Assembly (NCBI GenBank): GCA_013423325.1
Contig: BLJB01000009.1
Span: 62,001 to 126,000, forward strand
Reading direction: 5' to 3'
From: Usnea hakonensis
Lineage: Eukaryota; Ascomycota; Lecanoromycetes; Lecanorales; Parmeliaceae
Length of the DNA: 64,000 nt
Shown here: one piece after another, positions 21,857 through 33,823 of the stretch
Layout of the letters: each line of letters begins with the position of its first letter
Numbering within the stretch: position 1 is the first letter of the stretch
Translations under genes and position numbers: made by a program
Notes under the pieces: model-generated
Database searches by the model: none
What the model was told of the DNA's origin: nothing
The model's input: only the letters and a program-made list of their open reading frames with translations

Positions 21857-22345
21857 CCAACAATCATAGACCGCTTCTCGCGGGCGATGGCTCGAGCGAA
21901 GTGGAAATATTGAACCAATGGTGATTTAAGGTATCGTATCAGTCTCTCTTAGACAACGTAGGAATTGTTTCCTGTCAAATAAATTGTAGCAAGACCTCGT
22001 CACTCCCCAACTAGTATGTCTCATCAGTCCCGGTAAATATACAAGTGCAAAAGTGAAATACTACAGACTCAATTCACCTTAATCGACTATTCACAAAGTC
22101 AAATCGACAGGATCAGCGCCTCCTGTTGTGCCTTTGCGAGCGAGAACGTCTATTTACATGGTAGCTCGAGCGAGCGCTAGGATCAATAGATACTCCGGCT
22201 ACCGAAAAAGGCAAGTGATGCCGAGACACCACAGCAAGTCATCGAATCGCTCGATGTTAGACCTGACAGGCTCTTTGTTCAGCTCTCCTATGAGCTATGA
22301 GATAGCCCTCGCAGCTACCTTCTACTCTCATATCGCGCAAACACT
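21857..22345. other. Intergenic, HET gene to Tim17-like gene
   Basis: 3' region of the HET gene and promoter of the next gene. No further feature was recognised. Confidence 0.45.
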
Positions 22346-23020
22346 ATGGAAAGTACAGAGCTTCCCGCCCCTTCTGGCAGCAAAATCGCGTATCGACCAC
22401 AACCTCTTCCACTTTACGAAAATCGTCTCTCCATCCCATTTATATTCCGCTTACCAGCAGCGACCGCAGGGGCGTTTCTCACTGGAGCCGCGTTGGGTAT
22501 CTCTCACGGAAGCAAAACGGCAGGTATGCGTTTCAGAGCCGAGAATTCGCATCGGTTTCCTACTACATCTACTGGGTGGTATCTGTATCATAAAAGTAAG
22601 AATTACAACATGATGCTGGGAGGGACAAAGGAAGGGCTGAAGATGGGCTCTAAAATTGGCTTCTGGGCTGGAGCCTTTTTCGTTGTCGAGGAAGCGGTGG
22701 ATGACTGGCGAGGGTCCAAAGATTTTTTGTCCACTGTTGTGGCTGGAGTGACTATTGCTGCAGGATTCAGTGCACAGCCTTGGAGTATGTGCCCCGACCT
22801 TCACTGAATGGGAGGATTTATTCAATGCTGAAGACTGCATCCAGACATACTGCCTTTACATACTGCAGCCCGTACTATTCGGAAAGGGTTGTATGGCGGC
22901 ATCGCGTTTGGGCTGGCACAAGATGCCCTAGGCCTTGCAAGAGGCAGACGATTAGACTACGTGGATTTCTTGTTGGGTAGAAGTCGAAATACCTCTAAGA
23001 CATACAAGGTCGAAGATTGA
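22346..23020 (+). CDS. Tim17/Tim22/Tim23-family membrane protein
   Basis: Exons 22346..22784 and 22869..23020 (84-nt intron), 196 aa. Several hydrophobic, glycine-rich helices follow one another: IPFIFRLPAATAGAFLTGAA, GTKEGLKMGSKIGFWAGAFF and LYGGIAFGLAQDALGLARG. The Gly spacing and the GxxxG-like G.K.GF.AGA segment are typical of the Tim17/Tim22/Tim23/PMP24 superfamily, whose members form carrier-type channels in the mitochondrial inner membrane or sit in peroxisomes. The divergent sequence suggests an accessory homologue rather than one of the three core translocase subunits. The splice joins the fourth helix and the conserved end RRLDYVDFLLGR, which would otherwise be out of frame. Confidence 0.8.
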
Positions 23021-23038
23021 GGGACTTCAGCGACGATC

Positions 23039-23849
23039 ATGGCCTACGAACAGCGGTGAGTACCACTGCGAGGACCGTCCGCAGGTGTTTAATCACAAAG
23101 ATCACCATTTAAGAGCGAGTCTTCGACTCTTGCCACATTAATGGAGACGAGAGTTCAATTGACCTCTTAGCCGCTCGAGAAGAATCCCTTTCTGGACCGA
23201 GACATCATCCGTGTATACAACCCGCACCTCCAAAGTCCTCATATGCGAGTGAGATACCTGCATCCCGAATGACCACGTCAGGCGAAAAGAAACTTGGATT
23301 CAAAGACATGAAGAATTCCGCAAGATTAGAAGCTTGATTCGCCTGGTGGAATACACCCGGAAGCTACCAAGCCAACGATCAAGGTCGCATGGCTAGGTTG
23401 AAAGATTCTGACGTCGAATACATCGGAAAAAATCAAAACTATATTTTACGTAAACATTATAGTCTCAGCCACGGCACCCTGTATCTCCAATTGGAACACG
23501 GCAGTGCAAGAAAAATCTGGGATGCATATTTGGCTTACCCATTACCAGACTTAGTTCTTGGAAGAAGGCGAGATAGATCAGATGGAACCGGGCAACGTTG
23601 CAGGGGTAGTTCGTGACTTTGACTCTGGCAAATACGTCTCACTTGAAGACATGCATCAATATGAAGGCTTATGCAGATGACATTTCAAGAAATGCAATGG
23701 ACTTTCGCATTCGGGCAGCAGCTCAGTACCTGAGGGTGTTAGAAGCTGCAGCGAGGACAGCGGAAGTGATAAATCGCTTCAGCCATGATGATGAGGGAGA
23801 AGAAGATGATGACATCGACGATATCCAGCGAGAGCCACCCGCAAGTTGA
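23039..23849 (+). pseudogene. Frame-broken coding-like sequence
   Basis: Immediately after the Tim17-like gene, an ATG at 23039 opens a six-codon stub ending in a GTGAGT donor. It is followed by protein-like stretches in changing frames: from 23171 (LEKNPFLDRDIIRVYNPHLQ), from 23230 (YASEIPASRMTTSGEKKL), from 23331 (SLIRLVEYTRKLPSQRSR), from 23389 (VEYIGKNQNYILRKHYSL) and from 23555 (LEEGEIDQMEPGNVAGVVRD). A last open frame runs to 23849 with an acidic end. No set of introns that I could find joins them. Either a decayed gene, a sequence with indel errors, or a gene with splice sites I missed. Family not recognised. Confidence 0.3.
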
Positions 23850-24894
23850 GCGAATACGTTGGACAACAAGACTACAAAGCAATAAAGACAACACAGTAAA
23901 GTGTTGGACATACCGAGCCCTAGGGAACACAGCTGTGAGTGCAGAGAAGAGCGCAGAAGCAATGACCTGGTCTACCTTGGCTGTCTAAGCGGCAAAGACA
24001 CCATCAATACTATGAGCGCACCGTCTCAGGTATTTTGCAGCCTCACTAGATCCTTTACTAGCCATCTGTCACCGCCAGACTGCCACCTATGTATTCGCCA
24101 GAGCATCAACAGCGCCTTATGATTGATGTGCTTTGCATTTATATTTCCACAGGCGAGCACACCCCAGCAGCTACGCTTACGGGTCAAACACGCAAGAGCC
24201 GTTGTGTAATACAACCACCAGCTATGTCTAGACGCGGAGTCCAGCTGTATCCCATATGGTGCAGAGAAAAATACACCACCAAGGATCTTTACGGCTCGCA
24301 CTAAGTTGACGCTTGAGGCTTAGTCGCGGTCGTGGCTTTGATAGATGATGTTCGGCAGAGGGCGAGAGGCCATATAGCTTTTGAGAGCTTACTTATGTCG
24401 CCTATGTCTAATACCATTGAGAAGAGTATATCTAGAGCAGAGCAGTATTATCTAGTAGCTGATCTTAGCTCATACAATCAATACCTCCCTGGTTTCGTAC
24501 CCGTCCTAAGAACTCCTTTCGTGACCTTGTTAGCTACGTTGCTATTCCGCCCCTCTACGGCAGAGATCTATTCTACATCTACGGGACAGTGTTCACATCA
24601 GACTTCGTATCATCTCTCGCAGAGAGCCGCTAGACTGCACGAGCTCCTAACGAAATCACTGGTCTTTTCGCGAGATTGATAGCAGCGTAAACAAAGATCT
24701 TCTCCCAGCACTTAGTTCGAATTCTGCTCAATCTAAAGCGAACATTTGGTGGAGATCAAGGCATTGCCCTGGCGGAAGGACCCAGTGAGGAGCCATCTTC
24801 CAGCAGCATAATTCCATGGTCCTGCTCAAGCCGCCAACACACGTGAGCCATGAAGATTGGCATATCCGACTCATGAAAGAAGCCTGCCCGCCTC
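23850..24894. other. Gene-poor stretch, no gene seen
   Basis: About 1 kb without a convincing frame. An open frame at 24332-24679 shows no motif, and its CTAG/TTAG-rich base use differs from neighbouring genes, which could mean an old mobile-element remnant. No terminal repeats were found. Confidence 0.35.
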
Positions 24895-26439
24895 CTAAGT
24901 CCCTGCACCTCTACGTTTCTCCTGGTACTCCTCCTCTTCCTCGCTCGTAATACCCATCAAACGTCGAGCATTAGCCTCCATCTCATCCGTAACATGCACA
25001 GAAAAGCCCGACAAGCCCTGCTCTCCCTTCCCGACATCCTCACCACCCCTCCCCCCCTCTCTCAGCACCTCCACACGTCTCCAATCCTGATTCCCCTGAG
25101 GCACCGGTCCACCCGCTCGGAACGTCTGCACCGGGCCACTCTTGCCAAAATTGGCCATTTGCTGCTCAACTACACGTTTGGGTTGGATGTGGAGCTCGTC
25201 TTCGGGTGGCTGCGGGAAGTGCAGTTTCGTGAGGAAATCGTTCATGGGGTCGGGCTTCGAGGGGAGAGTGCCGTCGGCGCGGTAGGGCGATTTGCGGGGG
25301 GGACCGTCGCCGGTGAACATGCCGATGTTGGGGTCGTAGAAGAGGCCGTGGCCGGCGCCGAAGATTTGGACTTTGGGGAGGAGGGGGGCGGTTGTGGTTG
25401 GGGGGGTGGTGGTGGCTGAGAGCGATGTTTGTTAGCGGGGTCTGGAATGGTGCGCTGGGGTAGACACGCTGGGATGGTGAGGAAGGCCAAGTGAGGTGTT
25501 TGGCGGTTGGGAAACGAGCTTGTGGAACAGTTGCGGGAAAGCATTAGGAGCGAAAATCGCACGATAGAATGCCGTGTATGTTCGTAATACTAGAGCAGCA
25601 TTGCCAGGACATAGACAGTTGAAGAAATATATCATTGGCCACAGAACGCGGGTATCTCACCTGTCTTTTGGCCTGACTTTGGCTCCGGAACTTCAGAGTC
25701 AGGAGCCTCCATTGCTATTGACTTGGTCAGCAAACTGCTTCATCTACCCTGCAAAGGGGCCAATAGCATACTTGGCTGATCTTCCTGCTGTGGCACGAAG
25801 ACAGGCGCGTTGGGGTTCATCACGAAGGTTCCAGAACGATCGTAAGGCATTGGATCTTCTTTGGCAGGTGCTAATGCTGGTGATACTTTAAAGACGTTAG
25901 CAGAGAATCTTTTGATACGTATCAGCAGAGACCTGCTGTTTCTTTGTTCTTTGATAGCTAAGAGCTAAGAAAGCTTTTCTTTTGGAGAAATGTTCAGGAC
26001 ATAAACGACACTAAATGGCATTCGCCGTGGCAACGTGCAAATGTTCACGAGCCAGAACCAGTAGACCGACTCAAAGTGAGCGCTTATCCGGCAAGTTTTC
26101 CACTGTTTGGAAAGGGTAAAAGTCAAGGGCAATGAATATCGGAAAATATGCAAAACAAGGCCTGCAATCTAAGGCTTCCTAGAAAGACCCATGGAAAAAT
26201 TCAAGCTTACCTGGAGCATCCTTCACTTTCTCTGGTGTTGACGGAGCTGTGCCTCTATTAACCTCTGGGCTAGCCATCGGTGTCTGGTTGGCAGTGGCGT
26301 ACGCACTGTTCGAGCTTTCGTTCGGTGTCACCATTCCGGTCGACGAAGCCTCGATGGATTGTGCATCAGAAATGTGATCTTCTTGAGTTGAGAAGAAGGA
26401 TTCTTCGACAGGAGAACGACTTGATGAGTGGGACGACAT
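24895..26439 (-). CDS. Hypothetical Pro/Ser-rich protein, multi-exon
   Basis: Not recognised. Supported exons are 26439..26211 (Ser-rich start MSSHSSSRSPVEESFFS), 25885..25772 (DPMPYDRSGTFVMNPNAPVF), 25714..25661 (MEAPDSEVPEPKSGQKT) and the last exon 25415..24895. The last exon carries QIFGAGHGLFYDPNIGMFTG, then HIQPKRVVEQQMANFGKSG and a Glu-rich end (GITSEEEEEYQEKRRG). Joins between the first three exons keep frame. The piece between 25661 and 25415 is unresolved: an additional exon within 25470-25530 ending at a weak GTGTCT donor would restore frame. The first intron (325 nt) is unusually long for this window. Mostly disordered; localisation and role unknown. The exon set should be treated as provisional. 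Confidence 0.5.
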
Positions 26440-27130
26440 GGTTAAGGAAGTTCCTTCCTTCCTGTATTCTTCCTCAGAGGTGGCTCCGGAGCCAAGTGAG
26501 TGTCTTCCAATCGACACTATATCTCATATTCAAGATAAGCACTTCAGCAAATCAAGTACTTAAGGCATTAGGATCAGGGAACAGCGATGAGGTTGCAGCG
26601 AGGAGTGACACACACAAGGTAGCTGAGTAGAGTGTGTTGTTTACAATGCCAAGTCGGCAAGCCATGCAATGGACAGATGATATTATTGCGCCCTATAGGG
26701 CGTTTGAAGGGCTCAGCAAAGGAGATATGCTATACTCAAAATCCATGAACTTCACACTTCCCGACAAGGAATGAGTCCCTGACTTATCTGGCGATACCTT
26801 GCCAACATTCTGCCTACCTACTGCTCTTCCCAATGTGCAGCAGAGCCCAAGGTCCTTTGAGAGCTACCATGAGGCTCTCCACTCGACCTGAGCACCACAC
26901 ACTAACTACCTACCCAAGCAGGAAAGACTGCTCAAGTGAATCAGCACTCAAGATCAGTAAAAGAAGATAAGTTCCACCAACCACACAGAGATCCAATTTG
27001 ACGCAAACTTTCTGTATGTTGTGCAGCCGGTGACTATTCGAATGATCGAGACAAGAAACGAGATATCATGATGATCAAAGATCCACTTTCGCTCTTTGTT
27101 CGCAAAGACAGATGGTAAGCCATCACTTCA
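26440..27130. other. Intergenic, no gene seen
   Basis: Lies between the start of the Pro/Ser-rich gene and the 3' end of the XLF gene, both leftward. It presumably holds the promoter of the former. No further feature was recognised. Confidence 0.45.
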
Positions 27131-28742
27131 TTAAAATCTACGTTTCTTTTTGGGCACAGCTTGACTCTTGCTCTCGAGCTCTCTCTTCAGCTTTTCCCTC
27201 TTCTTATTTGCTCTTTCTTGAGAAGTCTCCCTACGAGGTGAGTGATCTCGAAGCAGCTGATCTGAGCGATCCTTCCTCTCGCGCTCCAATGTTTTTGGTG
27301 CAACATTTTGGTCCAATGTTTCAAGTTTTGGGCTCACAGACCTTTTTGGCTGGTTCAGGGTAGCGCCCTGGTTCTGATCAGCTGCAAAGCCGACGCCACC
27401 TTTACCTAATTTGGCATTTCCTCCAATTTTCCCAAGCTTTGACTTTGAGTTAGATTCTGTCGAAGTTTCGTCTTTGCCTTTGCCTCCGATCTTTCCCAGC
27501 TTGGCCTTCGAATTTGTCCCCAAATGAGCGTTGGCGCGACTATCCTCGACCTTTGACGTAGAAGCAATTGATCCATCGTCACTCAGTTCCATTGGCTCTG
27601 GCTGAACACCATCGAAGCCCTCTGCAGGAACATCGACTATGGCGCCGTCTGCACGAAAGGGTGGATGCTTTGGGGGAGAAGACCCTGTGTCATCGGCGCT
27701 CTCGTCCGTCGTCGAATCAGTCTCACCTGCAGCATGTCCTAACACCCTGCTTAAGGTCTTCGATTCAGTCCCCGTCACTAGCCCAATACGTCTCGATCTC
27801 TGTGCTAAAGATCTAGGAGGGGTCGCTTGTCTCTAAGATTGGTTAGATGCCTCTTATCAAAATGCAGAATGTATGTACCTGATAATCATCTTCTACCACA
27901 ACTTCTTGTTCGGCATCGCCTGACGGCATAGGCGGCGTGGCTTCTACTCCATGTGACTCTCTCCGACCTATTCCCTTCCACCACTCCGCATGATCTATGA
28001 TATGCAGTCCCTCACTATCGACTTTTATGTCATTGTTGAACACTTGACTTAGAACATCATCTAGATCTTTGGGAAACTCATTGTCTTTTGCAACTTGGTT
28101 CTCCCATCGGTCCTTGTCGAACTCTCCGAGACCCCTAATAGACTTCGCTAGAGCCCGACGTGTGGTGGGTCCTGTACCTGTTTTCGTTGAAACCGCACTA
28201 GGAAATACTTTTCCCAGATCAATCCCATCCCCCTGCATTTTGTCAACTAATTTAGAGATGACAATGTCTTTCTCCTTCAACTGCTGGACCAAGGAGGACT
28301 TCTCCAGCTTTGCAGTGAACTGCTGGCTCAGAAGAGGCGACACAAATTCAAAAGTAAAACTTGGTTTTGACGCAAGGGAAAGTACGAATGACCATTCTAG
28401 AGGCTGAAGAGGATGCGGTAATGGAATTGATGTATGCAAGATCAACTGATTGGTATCGTTGCTGCCCAACTTTACACTAGTTCCTTGGACCTGCCCTAAA
28501 GCATCTTCAAGTTTCTCAAGAAAGAGAAACATTTGTGCAGACTCTCCACTAGGATCAATACTTGTGTCTACGCTGCATGCCTTCCCAATGATTTGTTTTC
28601 GACCAAGTGATTCGGTCCAGATAGACGAAAGATCCGTAAGCCATACCACGTAATCCGATAGCCCGAACTTGTATTTTACTAATAGAGGAGGAATTCCGTT
28701 GTTCTTAGGGTGTAAATGAAGTGGTCTCCAAGCGGAAGCCAT
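27131..28742 (-). CDS. XLF/Nej1-type non-homologous end-joining factor
   Basis: Partner of the DNA ligase IV-Lif1/XRCC4 complex in repair of double-strand breaks. Exons 28742..27879 and 27832..27131 (46-nt intron with CATCTAACC branch), 521 aa. The start MASAWRPLHLHPKNNG matches the usual XLF beginning; an ATG 32 codons upstream (28838) is in frame but gives a non-family extension. The head domain contains PPLLVKYKFGLSDYVVWLTD, followed by a helical stalk (LVQQLKEKDIVISKLVDKMQ) for dimerisation. The second half is disordered and Lys/Ser-rich, with three copies of a KLGKIGG-like motif. The protein ends in KKKRRF, the basic-aromatic terminal motif that in XLF proteins binds Ku. Head-to-head with the cactin gene. 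Confidence 0.88.
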
Positions 28743-29031
28743 GGCTCTAGAGCATTGGAAATCGTCCAAAAGACTAGGCGGAGAGAGAGGTGATTGATAT
28801 CCAGCTGAACTTCGCTCTCTGGCCTGTAGATTGCACATGCGCTAGATGCGCTAGTTCCTGTATCTGGATTATGTAATCGTGACCCCCGATGAAGGGAGGT
28901 CTCGGCAGTGCAGTGACAACGCTAGCACTAGTAGTACGTGTATTCTAATGTGCTCGCTATGAATCGCAACGCATCTATAATTTTCTGCATCTATACCTAC
29001 ACGTACTTCCAGTCCGCGTCATTTCGCCGAG
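28743..29031. promoter_or_regulatory. Divergent promoter, XLF and cactin genes
   Basis: A 289-bp region separates the two start codons, so both genes probably share promoter elements. If the upstream ATG of XLF is used the spacer shrinks to 193 bp. No binding site was recognised. Confidence 0.45.
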
Positions 29032-30957
29032 ATGAGTAACGCTAATCTAATGCCTATACATGAATCCCGCAAAAGACCTGACCCATCGTCACCACGCCCA
29101 TGGCAAAGACAATTCAAGGATCATCGACGCAGCCAGGACCAGGATAGACCAAGGCGATTGGGTGGTGATCATGGCCAAGACGAGGATATTAGTGCGAGGA
29201 GAGATCAAGAGAGCTTTGCAAGAGAGCAGACACGCTTGAATCAAATACAAGAGGCGGAGCAAATGAGGGAATGGGTCTCCAAAGAAGATGACTTCGTATT
29301 GCAGCAATCGAAAAAGAAAGCCCACATACGTGTGAGGGAAGGGCGGGCCAAGTCTATAGACTGGCTTGCTGTGACACTGGGTGTCATAGATCCTACCAGG
29401 GACCCGCTGGAAGAAGACAGCAATGAGTCAGACATCGACATTGTGGATCCCTCAGGTGTTTTTGAAGGCCTTGATCTACCACAATTGCAGGACTTGGGGA
29501 AAGACATTGAGACGTATATGACGCTTGAATCAAATCAGAGTAACCGTCGGTATTGGAAGGTAATGCTCGCCCAGTCTCAGAAGCTGACGCTGTGCTGACC
29601 TGTCGAAGGCGTTAAATGTGATATGCAAGGATTACCAGGATAATCTAGCACCTGCAGTATCTCGAGGACGTTCCATCAGCTCCGTATCAGCAGATGTTGA
29701 TCGACTTCTGGGTCCTAAAACTCTGACTGAGTTAGAGAACCTGGAGAAACAGATCTCCAGCAAATTGCAGTCCAATGAACCTATCGACACCGAGTACTGG
29801 GAGCAACTGCTTCGCAACGTTGCGGTCTACAAGTCACGTGCGGAATTGAATACAGTCTACAAAAATATCATAAAAAGCCGTTTGAATGATCTCAGGCATG
29901 AGCAGCGTGCGGAGGCCGTGCTTGTAGGGGACAAATTGGCTCTCCTTCAGAGCATCAGCAATGCCAACCAACCTCCATCTGGCGATGCCGCCTCAATTGC
30001 CGAGTCTCCGAATCTTGGCCCGCCGTCTCTCAAGTACTCCCGAAGTCTCGACCCGGAACCACTCCTCAAGCTTCGAGCTGAGGACAAGGGCCTTGACACC
30101 ATAGATGAGAAAGACTTCATGGACAAGGTCATTTCTGAACGTCAAAGGGTACTCAAATTGAAGTATGTGCCCTTACGACACATTCAATCAGACAAGAAAG
30201 TAGCAGTGATTGCTTCAAAGATGGCTGAAGCTCCCACTTCTGGCGCCTCTCGCTTTGCAACCGTACCAAATGAGGACTTTTCGTCTGCAACAAAAGCTTT
30301 ATACGAAAGAGAAGTCGCAAGAGGCGTCCAAGAAGATGAGGAGATTTTCGCCGGCGAGGAAGATCTATCTTCATCCTCTAAACCTCAATGGGCTAGCAAA
30401 TACCGTCCAAGAAAGCCTCGCTATTTTAATCGTGTTCAGATGGGTTATGAATGGAACAAATACAACCAGACCCATTACGATCACGACAATCCCCCACCCA
30501 AGGTTGTCCAAGGCTACAAGTTCAACGTCTTCTACCCGGACCTTATCGACAAGAGTAAAGCTCCAACATACCGCATTGAGCGTGAGCATGGGCGCAAACG
30601 TGGAGAGTCATTTGCGCCTGCGGGTGAGGAGGATACTTGTCTAATACGGTTCATCAGTGGTCCTCCATATGAGGATCTGGCATTTCGAATCGTAGACAAA
30701 GAATGGGATTATAGTGCTAAACGAGAGCGCGGCTTCCGAAGCAGTTTCGACAAGGTAAGTCAACCATTTATCCATCGAGATCTATCCAGCCACCGCCCCC
30801 TTCCCACCTACCTCGTTTCCAATGCCTCGAGTAATAACCGACCACCGTCGACAGGGTATTCTGCAACTCCACTTCCAGTTCAAAAAGGTGAGTCGCTCTC
30901 GTCATTTGTGCTCACAAGTTCCTTCTGACTTTATCGCAGGTCTACTATCGCAAATAG
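29032..30957 (+). CDS. Cactin, spliceosome-associated factor
   Basis: Nuclear protein acting late in pre-mRNA splicing; the fission yeast orthologue is Cay1. Exons 29032..29559, 29609..30754, 30855..30887 and 30940..30957, 574 aa; the last two exons are only 33 and 18 nt. The N-terminal part is charged and helical (REQTRLNQIQEAEQMREW) and continues into the conserved middle domain (LENLEKQISSKLQSNEPIDT). The C-terminal cactin domain is very clear: WASKYRPRKPRYFNRVQMGY, EWNKYNQTHYDHDNPPPKVV and QGYKFNVFYPDLIDKSKAPT. The spliced end FDKGILQLHFQFKKVYYRK is the invariant terminus of the family and confirms both small exons. Identity is firm. Confidence 0.95.
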
Positions 30958-32227
30958 GGCATCGGATATCTTGCGGTCTTGTAGAAGCTCCATCCCTAAA
31001 ATGGAGTACTGCACTTTTGGTGCACTGGAGCTATAAAATAGCCCATCCAATCTCACAGTGCTTTACCAATTGGCCAGGTGCTTCGTATCACCTGTAGTAC
31101 GCACCCCTGGCTAAGCACAGCCTGTCAGTGTTACGATCCTTTCGTGCTTGACTAGAAAGCAGTTGCACAGCTTATCAAAATCCTTGGCCATATAGGTCTA
31201 CAGTATCTTCATCAACCTTACGGAAGACCAAAAGGTATATCATCTCCTGTTTTTGCTCGCATACATGATAAGCACATTTATGGGCTTGACACAAACGCGA
31301 ACCACCAAACATACTTTAATTGACAGTCAGACTGTTAGGAGCCTTCATGTGAATTGCCGTTTCATTCGGCGCTATACACTAGTTTGGACGCATCTGAATG
31401 TCGGAGATTCAAATTCTGCGGCTCACATGCTGTTGGATCTCGCATTGCGGCTCTGAGATAACGATGCATGAGCTTCATTTATGCTTTTCGTACAACCTGG
31501 AATTATCTCTATGATCGGCCTCACCCACAAATATCTGGCGGAATCTGGCGCTATCTCAAGGCTTAGTGCAGTTTCCGACGATGCTCAATTTTCTCTTTTG
31601 ATCGGTATCCAATCAATGATCATGTGGCTAGATTTGTTTTGACCATTCTCTGGACATTCTAGAGCCTTGGCAACAGTAATTGGTGCATGTTCGGGTTGAT
31701 TTACCACTGAATCTGCCTGAATGCAAGTAAGCGTAGCACATTCGGGACTTTTTGAAACTGTGCACACACAGCGGTAAGTCTACTATCAGCATCTTAGAAG
31801 CCTTTACTAATAGAGCGCACAGGCCGGCTCTAGGATGGCGAAGCTTTGCAATTGGACGATGCTCTAGGATTAAGATCACATCTCCGCCTAAATGATGTGT
31901 GTCTTGAGAAATGTGACGCCGGCAGCCGTTATTACGGGGAGGGTATTCGCAGCCCTTCTAACCATTCCATTTGTTTGTTTGTTAGCAGCACAGGTACGGG
32001 TAATGCAGGGCCAGCTCGGATTTGTGAGCTGGCTTCCGTGTGATCAAAGATTGAAGATCAGGCTAACATTCAATTGAATTACTTCTGTCTTGTTTCACAG
32101 GCTATGTCAACCAACCTTCGCCCACATCTCTTCTCTGCCCGCCAATTGAAAGGCCATTATCGCCATTGTTCCAAGTTGGACAAAGAGCAAAATCTTCATT
32201 TCTGTTTCCCAGGAAAACAATCTTGCA
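30958..32227. other. Intergenic upstream of forkhead gene
   Basis: About 1.3 kb, larger than most spacers here, and probably the control region and 5' UTR of the forkhead gene. Only short motif-free frames on both strands. Confidence 0.45.
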
Positions 32228-33823
32228 ATGTTGCTACACAGATCGGTCCATCGTCCTTCTCATTCCCCCAACCTGCCAAACAATACAAGTGACTTCAACT
32301 CTGACATTCCCTTGACCTCCAGCGAATCTCCGTTGATTGACAGCGTTTCACGAATCACTATGCCGACCTTGCTCGGGAACAGAGCTCCAGTGCTCTCAGG
32401 TCACAGTCATGATGGGTTACACCACTTTCCTACTCAAGCTTACCTCAGTCCGGTATCTACTTTTACATGGCCGAGATCGGAACAATCAGTGAGCTTTGGA
32501 CATACATGTTTCGACTGTCGGACGGAGTCAAAATCCTCTGCTCTCCATTCGCAAAATTGTCTAGGAGATGTTGAGGATCAAGCGAAGGGAGGGTGGAACA
32601 TTGGACCTCATCAGCAGCTTCCAACGCCTTTCCCGTCACTGTCATCTTCGTTCAACAACAACAACCCCTTCGAAGCAGAGACGGGACTAGATCCTCCACC
32701 TCCATTAGAATCAGCAGTCCGGCCTCCTTTTCTATCCACTCCAACCCATCAAAGTCAATTGCCACCTTGGGCAGGCTTTACAAATACTCACGGCTATGAG
32801 GAATTAAAGACCAGGCCCAGATATAATCCACCACAAGCTTATTCCTATGATAGCACACCTTCCCTCTCTTCGTCTGTGTATGCAACCTCTTCAGACTTAC
32901 AGACGCCAAATCAGTCCAAGTTACACGGCTCTTTGTCAGGGACACATCGGTCTGCCCATATTGATAGCGAGAGCGAGAGTGAAGGCAAGCAAGGCGAGCC
33001 TCCGTATGCGAAGCTGATATATCGAGCGTTGATGGATGCCCCGGAGCACCAGATGGTGTTGAAGGACATTTATGAGTGGATAGCGCGGAATACCGATAAG
33101 GCCAGAGACCCAGCTTTCAAAGGATGGCAGAACAGTGTCAGACACAACCTGTCAATGAACGGGGTAGGCTTTGCAAACCATAACTAGCATCTCTCTCAGA
33201 GAAACTGACAGACGCAGGCGTTTACAAAGGTACAGCACACTGACCCATCAAACAAAGCAAAGAAAGGCTTCATTTGGGTCCTGGAGCCCTCAAAGGTTGG
33301 CGCGGGCATCGAATCCACCACTAGATATCGCCAGAAGACGGTTGCCAAAAGGAGCGACAATATTGACCAGGCGGATCCCAAGCGGCAGCGATCTGGGAGG
33401 AAGGGAGGGAGAGCTGCCAGAAAGTCCGCCAAGTTGAGAAGGTCTGCGTTACTTGACCATGATGCTAGGTACGCCCATTACCCTAAAGCCGAGCTGGGCA
33501 TGACCTTCGACGCTCATGCAAACGAGCCTCTCTGTCAGACCTCTCCCCACCATGATTGGAGCGGGACCAATGGCTTGCCATACTACTTGACACCTCCTTT
33601 GTCCTCTTCACAGCCGTCTTTTTCAGAAGACGGCATCTACGACCATGGAGGCATGACTGAAAATGCGAATATTCCACCGAACGGGATCGACTTGGATCGG
33701 CAAGATCACCCGCTCTTTGGCCACTCCTTTGATAGCGGCTGCGAATTTATGCAGCATGACGGCTCGGGTACCATCAAGTTCGAGGATGTCTACGATGCCA
33801 ACAAGCTTACTGCGTTTACTTAG
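32228..33823 (+). CDS. Forkhead transcription factor
   Basis: Nuclear DNA-binding regulator. Exons 32228..33163 and 33218..33823 (54-nt intron), 513 aa. The forkhead (winged-helix) domain spans about residues 258-350: PPYAKLIYRALMDAPEHQMV, recognition helix GWQNSVRHNLSMN at 299-311, then after the splice AFTKVQ, KKGFIWVLEPSKV and ESTTRYR. The domain is interrupted by the intron exactly after SMNG, a common position in fungal forkhead genes. A basic tail (RQKTVAKRSDN, KRQRSGRKGGRAARKSAKLR) forms wing 2 and a nuclear localisation signal. The N-terminal 250 residues are Ser/Pro-rich. No FHA domain is present, so it is not a Fkh2/Sep1-type protein with FHA. A second Met at residue 45 is an alternative start. 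Confidence 0.92.

Noticed and set aside
28743..28838. Upstream ATG for the XLF gene
   Set aside because: Adds 32 residues with no family likeness, whereas MASAWRPL matches the typical XLF start.
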